Positions 1 to 8,349 of a stretch of DNA of 64,000 nt are shown piece after piece. How positions within the stretch are numbered: position 1 is the stretch's first letter; each line of letters starts with the position of its first letter. The translations under genes were made by a program, and so were the position numbers. The stretch comes from Formivibrio citricus (GTDB lineage Bacteria > Pseudomonadota > Gammaproteobacteria > Burkholderiales > Chitinibacteraceae): positions 1 through 64,000 of the forward strand of contig NZ_FOVE01000012.1 of the NCBI RefSeq assembly GCF_900115065.1, written 5' to 3'. The notes under the pieces are model-generated. The model ran no database searches, was not told where the DNA came from, and was given only the letters and a program-made list of their open reading frames with translations.

Positions 1-210
1 GCGCTGGTGGCCTGGGTTGAACAAGGCAAAGCGCCGGATGCGATTGTCGCCACAGCACGAGGCAAAGGCTCCAACCTGCCCAACCCGGAAGTGCCTGCAT
101 CCTGGTCTCCCACCCGTACCCGTCTGCTTTGTGCCTACCCGCAAGTCGCCCGCTACGACGGCAAAGGCGATCCCGAAAAAGCAGCCAGCTTCAACTGCGT
201 AGCACCTTGA
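1..210 (+). CDS. Tannase/feruloyl esterase family protein, C-terminal end (5' truncated by window)
   Basis: The frame is open from base 1 and ends at TGA 208-210, leaving only about 69 C-terminal residues. They carry the tail typical of the tannase/feruloyl esterase family: a WVEQGKAPDAIVA helix, then an RTR..C.YPQVARYDG segment and a final Cys four residues before the end. In this family (secreted hydrolases of gallate or hydroxycinnamate esters) these late cysteines form disulfides. The catalytic Ser and the signal peptide lie upstream of the window. The next gene follows after 27 bp, so the two may be co-transcribed. Substrate cannot be judged from this fragment. Confidence 0.75.
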   Translation, partial: ALVAWVEQGKAPDAIVATARGKGSNLPNPEVPASWSPTRTRLLCAYPQVARYDGKGDPEKAASFNCVAP

Positions 211-237
211 TGCAATCCAAATCAAAGGAGTGAGGTC

Positions 238-819
238 ATGAGCAAGGAACAAGGTATGCGAGAAAAGGGCATGGATCGCCGCAGTCTGTTGCTTGGCGGT
301 GTGGGGCTGGCTGTTGCTGCGGGCTCTTTGTCTGCCGCTGAGCCTGTCGCTTCAAAAGTCAAAACACCCACATCAGACAGGATTCCAATGTATCTCCCCC
401 GCACTGAGTTTGTGCTGGAAGCAATCGTGGATATAGGCAGGAACTCGGCCTTGGGTAATGGCCCGCTGGGTGAACGCCGCATGGTGGAGATCACTGGCGG
501 AACCTTCGAAGGCCCCGGCTTGCGCGGAAAGGTCATTCCGTATGGCGGCATGGATCGCCAATTGATCCGCCGAGACGGCATCAAACGGATGGATGCGCTT
601 TATGAGCTGCAAACGGATGATGGTGCTGTGCTGACTATCCGTAACCAAGTCATCGTCGATGATGGCAAAAAGCCGCGTTATGCCTTTTCTGCGGTCGAAA
701 TCTCTGCGCCGGATGGCCCCTATGCCTGGTTGAACCGGGTGCAACTGGTCGGCATGCATGCCGGCAGTTTGCGGCCGGAACGACAGGCTGTCGTGATCCG
801 GGTCTACAAGCTGGTTTGA
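238..819 (+). CDS. DUF3237 domain protein with twin-arginine signal
   Basis: A 193-residue protein. The start at 238 is supported by AAGGAG at 225-230, seven bases upstream; a second in-frame ATG at 271 gives MDRRSLLLGG directly. An RR pair followed by a hydrophobic stretch (LLLGGVGLAVAAG) and an Ala-rich cleavage region indicates Tat export. The mature part, from about residue 55, matches DUF3237: FVLEAIVDIG near the start, a G.GPLGERR.VEITGG.FEGPGL.G core, and LYELQTDDGA.LTIRNQ later. This fold is a small beta-barrel of unknown function, often found beside esterases or aromatic-degradation genes. The adjacent tannase-like esterase fits that pattern, so a joint periplasmic role is plausible but not proven. 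Confidence 0.8.
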   Translation: MSKEQGMREKGMDRRSLLLGGVGLAVAAGSLSAAEPVASKVKTPTSDRIPMYLPRTEFVLEAIVDIGRNSALGNGPLGERRMVEITGGTFEGPGLRGKVIPYGGMDRQLIRRDGIKRMDALYELQTDDGAVLTIRNQVIVDDGKKPRYAFSAVEISAPDGPYAWLNRVQLVGMHAGSLRPERQAVVIRVYKLV

Positions 820-874
820 GGTCCATCTAGGCCTCTCTAACCAGAGATCCCCAATTAAGCCCAAGGGAACTGCT

Positions 875-905
875 CCGCTGCCAGCCGGATTGCCGGCTGC
901 AGCGG
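875..905. terminator. GC-rich hairpin between DUF3237 gene and porin gene
   Basis: The arms CCGCTGCCAGCCGG and CCGGCTGCAGCGG pair with one bulged base around a short loop. No T-run follows, so it may be a weak terminator or an mRNA-stability hairpin rather than a classical rho-independent terminator. It separates the DUF3237 gene from the porin gene. Confidence 0.45.
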
Positions 906-1009
906 GTAGGGGCTTGTTCGCGCCGTTTTTTGGCGTTGTTGTTGAGAAGGTGAAGTTGAATTTATTTCAAGTGATTGTTTCTTTTGATATTTAGGCGAGG
1001 GTAAATCTC

Positions 1010-2125
1010 ATGAGTAGAATTCTGGCAGTCGCCGTGGCGTCGGCGTTTGTTGTGCCGAGCGCAATGGCAGAAGTCACCGTATACGGTTCTTTGCGTACGT
1101 TTGTCGAATACGCGAAGATCTCTGACAACGGGACCAACGATCTGACCCGTACCCGCTTGGGGCCGGATGGCAATTCCCGTCTCGGCTTCAAGGGGACTGA
1201 CAAGCTGGACAACGGCTTGCAACTCTATTGGCTGGTTGAAAACCGCGTTCAGATCGGCGAGCCCAATGCGATGAATGGTTTCAATTCCCGCGATACCTAT
1301 GTCGGTGTGCGTGGCAATTTCGGCGAACTGCAGGTCGGCAAACAGAGCGATCTGGGCGATTCGTTCCCGAGTGCCATAGCGCCCGCCTTTACCCGCTGGA
1401 ATGCCAACGGTGCCGATCCGTATCCTTTCCTCGTGAGCGGCGACTCAACCCGCTTGAATAATGCAGCCAAATATTCGTCGCCGGTTTTCCTGGGAGGGCT
1501 CCAGGCTCTTGCCCTGTATGACTTCGGCGCCAAGACTTCGACGTACAACTACTATGGCTATCAGGCGTCGCTGATCTACAAGTCGCCGATGTTCCGCTTG
1601 GGCGCCGTTTACAAGCGCAATGACGATACCAATGTCATGGGGGGGACGAATGTCGCCGGTTCTTCTGCGACCGGCTATGCGCCGACCGCAGCCTTTGCGC
1701 CGGAAGCGTTCTACAAGACATATCGCCTTGGCGGCAACCTGACGCCGGTGGAAGGGGTGGATATTTCGGTATTGTGGAACCGCTATGTGCGACGTGCCAG
1801 CGCGACGGCAACTGAAGTCAAGCAAGATTCGTGGGGTTTGGGGGCCGGATACAAAACCGGCAAGCATCATTTTACTACCCAGTATGTCAAACTCAACGAT
1901 CGCAAGGATAATGGCCAGTCCCAGAGCGATACCGGGGCTTATACGGTCATTGGTCAATACAAATACAGCCTTAGCAAGCAGACCAGCGCCATCTTGACGT
2001 TGAGCCGCGTGAAGAATGACGGTCAGGCTACCTACAATCTTGATCATCCTTCGGCGCAGATTGGAACAATCAATAAAGGTGCGTCCATTACGGCAATTGC
2101 CGCAGGGATTCAAACGGACTTTTAA
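1010..2125 (+). CDS. General outer-membrane porin (Neisseria/Burkholderia type)
   Basis: A 371-residue trimeric beta-barrel porin of the Gram-negative porin family. Residues 1-20 form a signal peptide ending in SAMA, and the mature protein starts EVTVYGSLRTFVEY, the usual first strand of betaproteobacterial porins. Other family marks are SRLGFKGTDKLDNGLQ, the W.VENRV segment, the RDTYVGVRGNFGELQVGKQ strand pair and the terminal Phe needed for BAM-dependent insertion (last residues GIQTDF). It allows diffusion of small hydrophilic solutes through the outer membrane. It stands alone, with a GAGGG ribosome site before ATG 1010 and a strong terminator after the stop. Specificity cannot be read from the sequence. 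Confidence 0.93.
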   Translation: MSRILAVAVASAFVVPSAMAEVTVYGSLRTFVEYAKISDNGTNDLTRTRLGPDGNSRLGFKGTDKLDNGLQLYWLVENRVQIGEPNAMNGFNSRDTYVGVRGNFGELQVGKQSDLGDSFPSAIAPAFTRWNANGADPYPFLVSGDSTRLNNAAKYSSPVFLGGLQALALYDFGAKTSTYNYYGYQASLIYKSPMFRLGAVYKRNDDTNVMGGTNVAGSSATGYAPTAAFAPEAFYKTYRLGGNLTPVEGVDISVLWNRYVRRASATATEVKQDSWGLGAGYKTGKHHFTTQYVKLNDRKDNGQSQSDTGAYTVIGQYKYSLSKQTSAILTLSRVKNDGQATYNLDHPSAQIGTINKGASITAIAAGIQTDF

Positions 2126-2140
2126 GTCACCTTCATTGAC

Positions 2141-2173
2141 AAAGCCCTCATCCACATTGTGGATGAGGGCTTT
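2141..2173 (+). terminator. Rho-independent terminator of the porin gene
   Basis: The arms AAAGCCCTCATCCAC (2141-2155) and GTGGATGAGGGCTTT (2159-2173) are perfectly complementary over 15 bp with a 3-base loop. The arm ends supply A and T tracts on both strands. It therefore probably terminates both the porin gene and the P-type ATPase gene converging from the other side. Confidence 0.85.
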
Positions 2174-2204
2174 GCGCTGGTTTGAACAACCTGTTGGAAG
2201 CTGA

Positions 2205-4880
2205 TTATCTGTGCCTGTTGTGCCAGAAGCGTTTTTCCGCCTCCACTGCAAGCAAAATCAAGACACCCGCGATGACCACCCTGATCCAGCTTGCGCCATC
2301 CAGATCGTCGGTTCCGAACAGGTCTTGCTTGAACGGCAGGTGCGTGATGGAAAACTGCAGAACCATCAGCACAGCAATGGCCTGCAGTGCATAGCGGTTG
2401 CCCAGAAAACCTTCCCGCGAAAGGACGGGCGCAGTCAGGCGCCGGCAGTTGAAGAGGTAGAAAATCTGCCCCATGACCAGGGTGTTGACGGCCGCCGTGC
2501 GGGCAAACTCCAGTTCCATGCCGCGATCGAGTTCCCACAGGAACATGCCGAAGGATGTGGCCACCAGAAGGGTGGTGACAAACACGATCCGCCACAGCAT
2601 GAATCCGTTAAGCAGCGGTTCTTTCGGATCGCGCGGCGGGCGTGCCATCAGGCCGGGCTCGGGGCGCTCGAACGCAATGGCGAGCGAAAGCGTGACGGCA
2701 GTGACCATGTTGACCCACAGAATCTGCACGGGCGTGATCGGCAACGTCATGCCCGAAAGCACGGCAATCAGCACCATCGTGGCCTGGCCGATGCTGGTCG
2801 GCAGCACATAGACCACCGCCTTGCGCAGGTTGTCGTAGACGGTTCGGCCTTCTTCGACCGCGGCGGCAATCGAGGCAAAATTGTCGTCGGCCAGAACCAT
2901 TTCCGCGGCCTCCTTGGCGGCTTCGGTGCCCTTGTTGCCCATGGCAACGCCGACATCGGCGCGCTTGAGTGCCGGGGCATCATTGACGCCGTCTCCTGTC
3001 ATTGCAACCACTTCGCCGTTGGCCTGCATGGCTTCCACGAGCCTGAGCTTGTGTTCGGGGCTGGCCCGCGCGTAGACATCGACTTCCTGCACGATTTGCC
3101 GCAGTTGCTCATCGCTCATGGATTCGATTTCGGCGCCGGTCAGCGCGCGTCCTTCGCCGGTTGCCAGACCCATGGCGCGAGCGATGGCTGCGGCTGTCAC
3201 TGCATGGTCGCCGGTGATCATTTTGACGCGGATGCCGGCCGAATGGCAGGCCGCAACGGCCCGTTTGGCCTCGTCGCGCGGCGGGTCCATGATTCCGGCC
3301 AAGCCGAGCAAGGTCAGCCCGGTTTCGACGTCGCCAAAGGTGAGCTCCCGTTTGCCTTTTTCTACGGGCATGCATGCCAGTGCCAAGACACGGAAGCCAC
3401 TGGCTGCCAGCGTTTCGACCTGCGCTTGCCATGCCTGGGTTTCCAGAGGCTTGTCTTCGCCCCCGGAACGCAGCCGGTTGCACATGCCGATGACTCGCTC
3501 CGGCGCGCCCTTCACGAACACCATGGCGTGCCCGGCATGGTCATGATGCAGGGTGGCCATGAAGCGATGATCCGATTCAAAGGGGATCACGTCGACTCTC
3601 GGCAGCCTTTCGGCTTCAAGATGCGGATTGAGCCCGGCCTTGAATGCCAGGGTCAACAGCGCGCCTTCCGTGGGGTCGCCTTCGAGCTTCCATTCGCCCT
3701 CATGCTCTCGCAGGGTGGCGTCGTTGCAGAGCAGGGCAATACGGGCGAGATCGGTCAGCTCGGCGGGATCGACATCCTTTCCGTCGGAGACGAACCCTCC
3801 GTGCGGGGCATAGCCGACTCCGGTGACCTCAATCGCTTGCTCTGCCGTGACCAAGCGCTGTACGGTCATTTCGTTTTTGGTCAGCGTGCCGGTTTTGTCG
3901 GAACAGATGGTGGTGACGGCTCCGAGCGTTTCAACGGCCGGCATGCGCCGGATAATCGCATTGCGTCCGGCCATCCGTTGTACGCCGATGGCCAGCGTGA
4001 TGGTCATGATGGCTGGTAAGCCCTCAGGAATCGCCGCCACGGCCAAGCCCACGGCCGCCAGAAACATCTCGCCTGCCGGCTGGCCATGCACCAGCATCCC
4101 GAACAAAAGCGTGAAGCCTGCCAGCACGACAATGCCGCCGGTCAGCCAGTGCCCGAAGACCGACATCTGTTTGAGAAGCGGGGTTTCAACCGTATCGACT
4201 TCGGCCAGCAGGCGGCCGATCCGGCCGATTTCGGTGGCATCCCCCGTGGCGGTAACCACGCCGCGTCCCTGACCAAAAACGACCAGGGTCCCGGAATAGG
4301 CCATGCAGGTTCGATCGCCGATCGGGGCTTTGTCGGGGACTGCTTCCGGGGATTTTTCGACCGGCTCGGATTCTCCGGTCAGCGCGGCTTCTTCGATGCG
4401 CAGGGAGCGGGTTTCCACCAACCGAAGGTCTGCGGGCACTTTGTCCCCCGAAGCCAGCAGAACGATATCTCCGGGTACCACCTCGGCGGCATCGATTTCC
4501 TGTCTCCGGCCATCGCGCATGACGGTGGCTCGCTGCGAGAGCATGTTGCGAATCGCATCCAGCGATTTTTCCGCCTTGCCCTCCTGGATGAACCCGATCA
4601 CGGCATTGATGAATACAACCCCAAAAATGATCAGCGTATCCACGGGTCGGCCCAGCATGGCCGTTACGCTAGCCGCGCCGAGCAGGACATAGATCAGCAC
4701 GTTGTGAAACTGCAGCAGAAACCGCAGCCAGGCGCTTCTCTTTTTGGGCGGAGTCAGGCGATTCGGGCCGTGGCTGGCCAGGCGTTTTGCCGCTTCACCG
4801 GCAGAGAGCCCGCCCTCTGTTGTGGCATGCTTTTCAAGAGCGTCTTCAGGTGACTGAGAGTGCCATCTCGCATCGGTCAT
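2205..4880 (-). CDS. P-type cation-transporting ATPase (P2 class, CtpF-like)
   Basis: An 891-residue membrane ATPase. All catalytic marks are present: TGES at 168-171 (dephosphorylation loop), PEGLPA at 285-290 in M4, the phosphorylation motif with Asp328 in DKTGTLT, an MITGDH motif, and the TGDGVNDAP hinge. An N-terminal cation ATPase domain (about 5-75) and a C-terminal domain with further TM helices flank the core. The M4 motif is that of Ca2+/Na+ type P2 pumps. In M6, however, the segment reads WVNMVTAVTLSLAIAFE, so the Asp following NxxT in SERCA is Ala here, as I recall for mycobacterial CtpF-type pumps. Substrate is uncertain (Ca2+, Mg2+ or another cation). The start has GAGGTG upstream. 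The gene converges on the porin gene through a shared terminator. Confidence 0.88.
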   Translation of the reverse strand: MTDARWHSQSPEDALEKHATTEGGLSAGEAAKRLASHGPNRLTPPKKRSAWLRFLLQFHNVLIYVLLGAASVTAMLGRPVDTLIIFGVVFINAVIGFIQEGKAEKSLDAIRNMLSQRATVMRDGRRQEIDAAEVVPGDIVLLASGDKVPADLRLVETRSLRIEEAALTGESEPVEKSPEAVPDKAPIGDRTCMAYSGTLVVFGQGRGVVTATGDATEIGRIGRLLAEVDTVETPLLKQMSVFGHWLTGGIVVLAGFTLLFGMLVHGQPAGEMFLAAVGLAVAAIPEGLPAIMTITLAIGVQRMAGRNAIIRRMPAVETLGAVTTICSDKTGTLTKNEMTVQRLVTAEQAIEVTGVGYAPHGGFVSDGKDVDPAELTDLARIALLCNDATLREHEGEWKLEGDPTEGALLTLAFKAGLNPHLEAERLPRVDVIPFESDHRFMATLHHDHAGHAMVFVKGAPERVIGMCNRLRSGGEDKPLETQAWQAQVETLAASGFRVLALACMPVEKGKRELTFGDVETGLTLLGLAGIMDPPRDEAKRAVAACHSAGIRVKMITGDHAVTAAAIARAMGLATGEGRALTGAEIESMSDEQLRQIVQEVDVYARASPEHKLRLVEAMQANGEVVAMTGDGVNDAPALKRADVGVAMGNKGTEAAKEAAEMVLADDNFASIAAAVEEGRTVYDNLRKAVVYVLPTSIGQATMVLIAVLSGMTLPITPVQILWVNMVTAVTLSLAIAFERPEPGLMARPPRDPKEPLLNGFMLWRIVFVTTLLVATSFGMFLWELDRGMELEFARTAAVNTLVMGQIFYLFNCRRLTAPVLSREGFLGNRYALQAIAVLMVLQFSITHLPFKQDLFGTDDLDGASWIRVVIAGVLILLAVEAEKRFWHNRHR

Positions 4881-5019
4881 GGTTGTTCACCTCGTTGAGT
4901 GCAGAACGGTCATAGGGTGCCGCTTTCACTATAGCAACATGAGGCTTTGTTGTGGTAGTGCAAATCATTATCGTTTGGCGTTTATTGTTTTCTATACTGC
5001 GAGAAGATGCCGGGTGCTG

Positions 5020-5166
5020 TGAGAACCTGTTCACGATCTGTCGCGAGAAGCCGTCAGCGGGGCGAAGAGCAGCGCAGGAACCGGAGTTTATGCGGATAAA
5101 TGAGGATTCCGAGCAGCACATGAGCCCCGATCACGGTTTCGCAGCAAGATCGTGAACAGGTTCTTA
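5020..5166 (-). repeat. Dispersed palindromic element, copy R1 (full length, reverse orientation)
   Basis: About 147 bp bounded by near-perfect terminal inverted repeats: TGAGAACCTGTTCACGATCT on the left and AGATCGTGAACAGGTTCTTA on the right. Read on the minus strand it aligns along its whole length with the elements at 43307-43452 and 53862-54009, including the internal hairpin core with GGAATCCTCAT and ACTCCGGTTCCTG. It sits between the divergently transcribed P-type ATPase and PsiE-family genes, so it lies in a promoter region. Confidence 0.85.
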
Positions 5167-5211
5167 GGGCTTGCGCCGTGGCAAACCGGACTTTTCCCAA
5201 AGGGGATGCAA

Positions 5212-5712
5212 ATGAACCAGAAAGAAACCAACTGCAGGGAAGTCCACTGTGAAGAGCAAGAAGACCGGGTGCTTGCTCTGTCACGAGCAGCAATACGCCA
5301 CGCAGTGCGGCTTCTTGCCGTATTGATGGTGTTCGTGATCTGGTGGGGGGTGGCGGACGTGATCTATGTGCTGTACAGCCGTATCAGCGCCCATCCTCTT
5401 CATTTGCTTGAAATCAGGGATATTTTTGCCACCTTCGGCGCTTTCATGGCTGTTCTGATTGCGGTGGAAGTGTTTGCAAATATTGTCAGTTACCTGAAGG
5501 ACGAGGGGCTCCAGCTCGAGATCGTGATGGCGACAGCCTATATGGCCGTTCTTCGTAAAATCGTCATCCTGGATTACAAGGAGGTGAGCCCGGAGTATGT
5601 GTACGCAACTGCGGCACTGGCGTTGTCATTGGCGATTGGCTATTGGGTAACGGTCAAGTATCCATGCGGGGTTCCCCTGGCGCCCGGCAAAAAAGACATG
5701 CCACCCGAATAA
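5212..5712 (+). CDS. PsiE family (phosphate-starvation-inducible) inner-membrane protein
   Basis: A 166-residue protein when started at ATG 5212, which has AAAGGGG at 5199-5205 just upstream; the upstream in-frame ATG at 5206 overlaps that ribosome site. After a charged N-terminus there are four predicted membrane helices (LLAVLMVFVIWWGVADVIYVL; FATFGAFMAVLIAVEVFANI; a third around MATAYMAVLRKIVI; a fourth around ATAALALSLAIGYWVTV). The KIVILDYKE segment between helices 3 and 4 is characteristic of the PsiE family. E. coli PsiE is induced by phosphate starvation and cAMP; its biochemical role is unknown. An upstream start (5152) would begin inside the repeat element and is less likely. Confidence 0.82.
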   Translation: MNQKETNCREVHCEEQEDRVLALSRAAIRHAVRLLAVLMVFVIWWGVADVIYVLYSRISAHPLHLLEIRDIFATFGAFMAVLIAVEVFANIVSYLKDEGLQLEIVMATAYMAVLRKIVILDYKEVSPEYVYATAALALSLAIGYWVTVKYPCGVPLAPGKKDMPPE

Positions 5713-5763
5713 CGCTCCTGGCAAGAGGTGGATATCCATTTCCATGGTTTACCTGTCTGCCTG

Positions 5764-6744
5764 TCAAGGCAGAGTGACCGGCGTAACCGGCGCCTTGCCC
5801 GCAAGCACTGCAGCCAGATTGTCCAGCGCGCAATAGCCCATCCTGTTGCGCGTTTCCGTGGTGGCGCTCGCAGCGTGCGGGGTCAGGAAGACGTTGCCAA
5901 GCTGGCGGAAACGCAGGTCAAAATCCGGTTCGGATTCGAATACATCGAGCCCGGCGGCGGCCAGGCGGCCGGAGCGCAGCGATTCGATCAAGGCTTCCTC
6001 GTCCACCAGCGCGCCCCGCGCCGTATTCACGAACACGGCACCTTCCGGCAGCAGCGCGAGCGTTTCCCGGTTGATGACATGGCGGGTTTGCGGGCTGCCC
6101 GGTGCGTTGAGCGACAGGAACCCGCAGTGCGGCAGCATCTCGCGGAAATCGGCGAAATAGGTCGCGCCCTGTTCGAGCTCGGACGGCAGGCGGGTGCGGT
6201 TGTGATAGAGAATCTTCATGCCGAAGCCGCGGGCGCGCTGGGCGACTTCGCGCCCGATGCGGCCCATGCCGAAGATGCCCAATGTCTTGCCGCTGACCTT
6301 GGTTCCGAGCATTTCGCCCAGTCCCAGCCGGCGGCGCCATCCGGCCTGCATCAGGGCGTGGTATTCCGTTGCACGCCGCGCGGCGCAGAGCAACAGCATC
6401 ATGCACAAATCCGCAGTACATTCCGTCGGCCCCTCGGGCGCGTTGGTCACGACGATGCCGCGCGCTTGCGCTGCGGCGATGTCGATGTGATCGATGCCGG
6501 CGCTGACCGTGGCGATGATCCGTACATGCGCCGGCATGCGGGCGATGGTTTCCGAATCCAGTTTGACTGAGGCCCCGATCATCAAGCCTTCCGCTCGGTG
6601 GCGGGCAAGGCGGTTGAGAACCTCTTCGGTGTCGGGAACGCAATCCTGCGCCAGCAGGGCATCGAATTCCTCGCTGGCGCGTTGGGCGACGGCGGCGGGC
6701 ATGGAGCGGGCAACGACGATTCGTGGTTTCATCTTTGTGTTCAT
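5764..6744 (-). CDS. D-isomer-specific 2-hydroxyacid dehydrogenase
   Basis: An NAD(P)-dependent dehydrogenase of 326 residues from ATG 6744, the family's usual length; the frame is open further upstream but that extension has no family resemblance. The N-terminal catalytic half is followed by the Rossmann motif GMGRIG at 159-164, then the catalytic triad Arg243 (in TARGALVDE), Glu272 (in ESEP) and His290 (in LTPHAAS). The pattern fits the glyoxylate/hydroxypyruvate or 2-ketogluconate reductase (GhrB-like) branch; the exact ketoacid is not determinable. No clear Shine-Dalgarno precedes 6744, and an alternative ATG lies at 6732. The gene is divergent from the DMT transporter gene, with 191 bp between them. 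Confidence 0.88.
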   Translation of the reverse strand: MNTKMKPRIVVARSMPAAVAQRASEEFDALLAQDCVPDTEEVLNRLARHRAEGLMIGASVKLDSETIARMPAHVRIIATVSAGIDHIDIAAAQARGIVVTNAPEGPTECTADLCMMLLLCAARRATEYHALMQAGWRRRLGLGEMLGTKVSGKTLGIFGMGRIGREVAQRARGFGMKILYHNRTRLPSELEQGATYFADFREMLPHCGFLSLNAPGSPQTRHVINRETLALLPEGAVFVNTARGALVDEEALIESLRSGRLAAAGLDVFESEPDFDLRFRQLGNVFLTPHAASATTETRNRMGYCALDNLAAVLAGKAPVTPVTLP

Positions 6745-6935
6745 GAGGTGACGGAGTCGATAGTGAGAATGCCGGTATCCGGAACGGATGCAAATATCCC
6801 GTTTCAATAAAAAATGCCGTTTCCGGCCCGTAAATACGGGCATTTGCACAAAGTTGCGTTGCCAGCCCCAAGGCAAAAACTGGCAAAATCGGAAGATTGC
6901 TCCTGGGGCGCTGTTCCCCTTCCCCGAAAGCCAAA

Positions 6936-7808
6936 ATGTCGCGTTTAAGCAGTTCCGGGCCATTCTGGATGGTCGTTTCCTGTTTCAGCTTTTCCACGAT
7001 GAGCGTGTTCGTCAAGCTGGGCAGCAGCACGCTCTCGACCGCGGAATTGATGTTCTACCGGGCATCGATCGCGTTGCTCGTGCTATTGGCGGCGATCGTG
7101 ATTCCCGGCGGATATAGCCTGAAGATATCGCGCCCCGTTTTCCGCCTGCACGCAGGGCGCAGTTTTTGCGGCGCGATTTCCATGATGATGGCCACGTATG
7201 CCATGGCGCATCTGCCCTTGCCGACGGCCATCACGCTGCAAAACACCACGCCCTTGTTCCTGATGGTGTTGATTGCCGGCCTGCACCGGGTATTGCCCAG
7301 CCCGGCTCAGGTGTTCTCGATTGGGCTGGGTTTCATGGGCGTGATCCTGCTGCTGCAACCCACGATTTCTTCCGAGCTCCTGTTCCCGTGCAGCATGGGG
7401 TTGCTTTCCGGGCTTTTCAGCGCGGGCTCGATGTTCAACATCCGCGAACTGGGCCGGGCCGGCGAACCGGAATGGCGCGTGGTGTTCTATTTTCTGCTGA
7501 CGAGCACCGTTTTCTCCGGTATCTGGATGCTGGTGCAGCCCTATGCCATGGCGCAGCTCGACTGGAACAATGCCGGAATCATCGTGGCGATGGGCGTGTT
7601 TGCCGGCATCGGCCAACTGACCGTGACTCGGGCCTATGGCAAGGGCAAATCGCTGGTCGTGGCGAGCCTGAGCTACCTGACCGTGGCGTTTACTTCGGTC
7701 TACGGCATCCTGATCTGGAAAGATAACCTGCCGCTGCTGAGCTATGCCGCCATGCTGCTGATCGCCGGGGCAGGGATCGTTTCGGCATTGCGTTCAGGCA
7801 GATCCTGA
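6936..7808 (+). CDS. DMT superfamily permease (two EamA domains)
   Basis: A 290-residue integral membrane protein with about ten hydrophobic helices in two repeated EamA halves; the second half begins around residue 145. The family (drug/metabolite transporter, RhaT/RarD/YdcZ relatives) exports or imports small metabolites such as amino acids and nucleosides. The start at ATG 6936 gives MSRLSSSGPFWMVVSCFSF, so the first helix begins at about residue 8; the frame extends 13 codons further 5' without a better ribosome site. The DUF441 gene follows 37 bp downstream and is probably in the same operon. Substrate unknown. Confidence 0.85.
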   Translation: MSRLSSSGPFWMVVSCFSFSTMSVFVKLGSSTLSTAELMFYRASIALLVLLAAIVIPGGYSLKISRPVFRLHAGRSFCGAISMMMATYAMAHLPLPTAITLQNTTPLFLMVLIAGLHRVLPSPAQVFSIGLGFMGVILLLQPTISSELLFPCSMGLLSGLFSAGSMFNIRELGRAGEPEWRVVFYFLLTSTVFSGIWMLVQPYAMAQLDWNNAGIIVAMGVFAGIGQLTVTRAYGKGKSLVVASLSYLTVAFTSVYGILIWKDNLPLLSYAAMLLIAGAGIVSALRSGRS

Positions 7809-7845
7809 ATTTTTTCAATATGCACTGATAAACAACGGAAATCCC

Positions 7846-8295
7846 ATGAACCTGGAAAACCTCCCCATCCTGATCATCCTGTTCATCTCCGTGCTGGGCA
7901 ATAACCACACGGTTTCGATTGCCGCGATGGCGCTGCTGCTGATCAAGTTGCTGGGGCTGCACCGCTGGCTGGATGTCATTGAGGCGAACGGGATCATGGT
8001 CGGCGTGACCATCCTGACCGCTGCCGTGCTGGTGCCGGTGGTGACGGGGCGGATGGATGTTTCCGCGTTTGCCAAAGTGTTCAAAAGCCCGACCGGCATA
8101 CTGGCGCTGGGAATCGGCTTGGCGCTGGCGTGGATCGCCGCGCAGGGCGTGCCCTACATGAAAGCCTCGCCGGAAGCGGTTACTGCCTTGATGGTGGGAA
8201 CGCTCGTCGGCGTCTGTTTCTTCCGCGGCTTGGCCGTGGGGCCGCTGATCGCGGGTGGCATGGTGGCGTTATTGGTGCGGTTTCTCAAGCTTTGA
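7846..8295 (+). CDS. DUF441 / UPF0756 family membrane protein (YeaL-like)
   Basis: A 149-residue, very hydrophobic protein with four to five predicted membrane helices. It matches the DUF441 family represented by E. coli YeaL: a conserved N-terminal segment with LGNNHTVSIAAMALLLIKLLG, a central WLDVIEANGI..GV.ILT.A.LVP stretch, and a C-terminal G..VGVCFFRGLAVGPLIAGG helix. No biochemical function is known. It lies 37 bp after the DMT permease gene and converges with the AraC regulator gene 54 bp further on. Confidence 0.85.
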   Translation: MNLENLPILIILFISVLGNNHTVSIAAMALLLIKLLGLHRWLDVIEANGIMVGVTILTAAVLVPVVTGRMDVSAFAKVFKSPTGILALGIGLALAWIAAQGVPYMKASPEAVTALMVGTLVGVCFFRGLAVGPLIAGGMVALLVRFLKL

Positions 8296-8349
8296 GCTGG
8301 CGTTTCGCGGATTGCATCCGCTCCCACAATCCTTGCAATGACCGCGGGT

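Noticed and set aside
2211-4019. A 602-codon frame antisense to the P-type ATPase gene
   Set aside because: Composition typical of reverse-frame shadows; the ATPase motifs on the minus strand are unambiguous.
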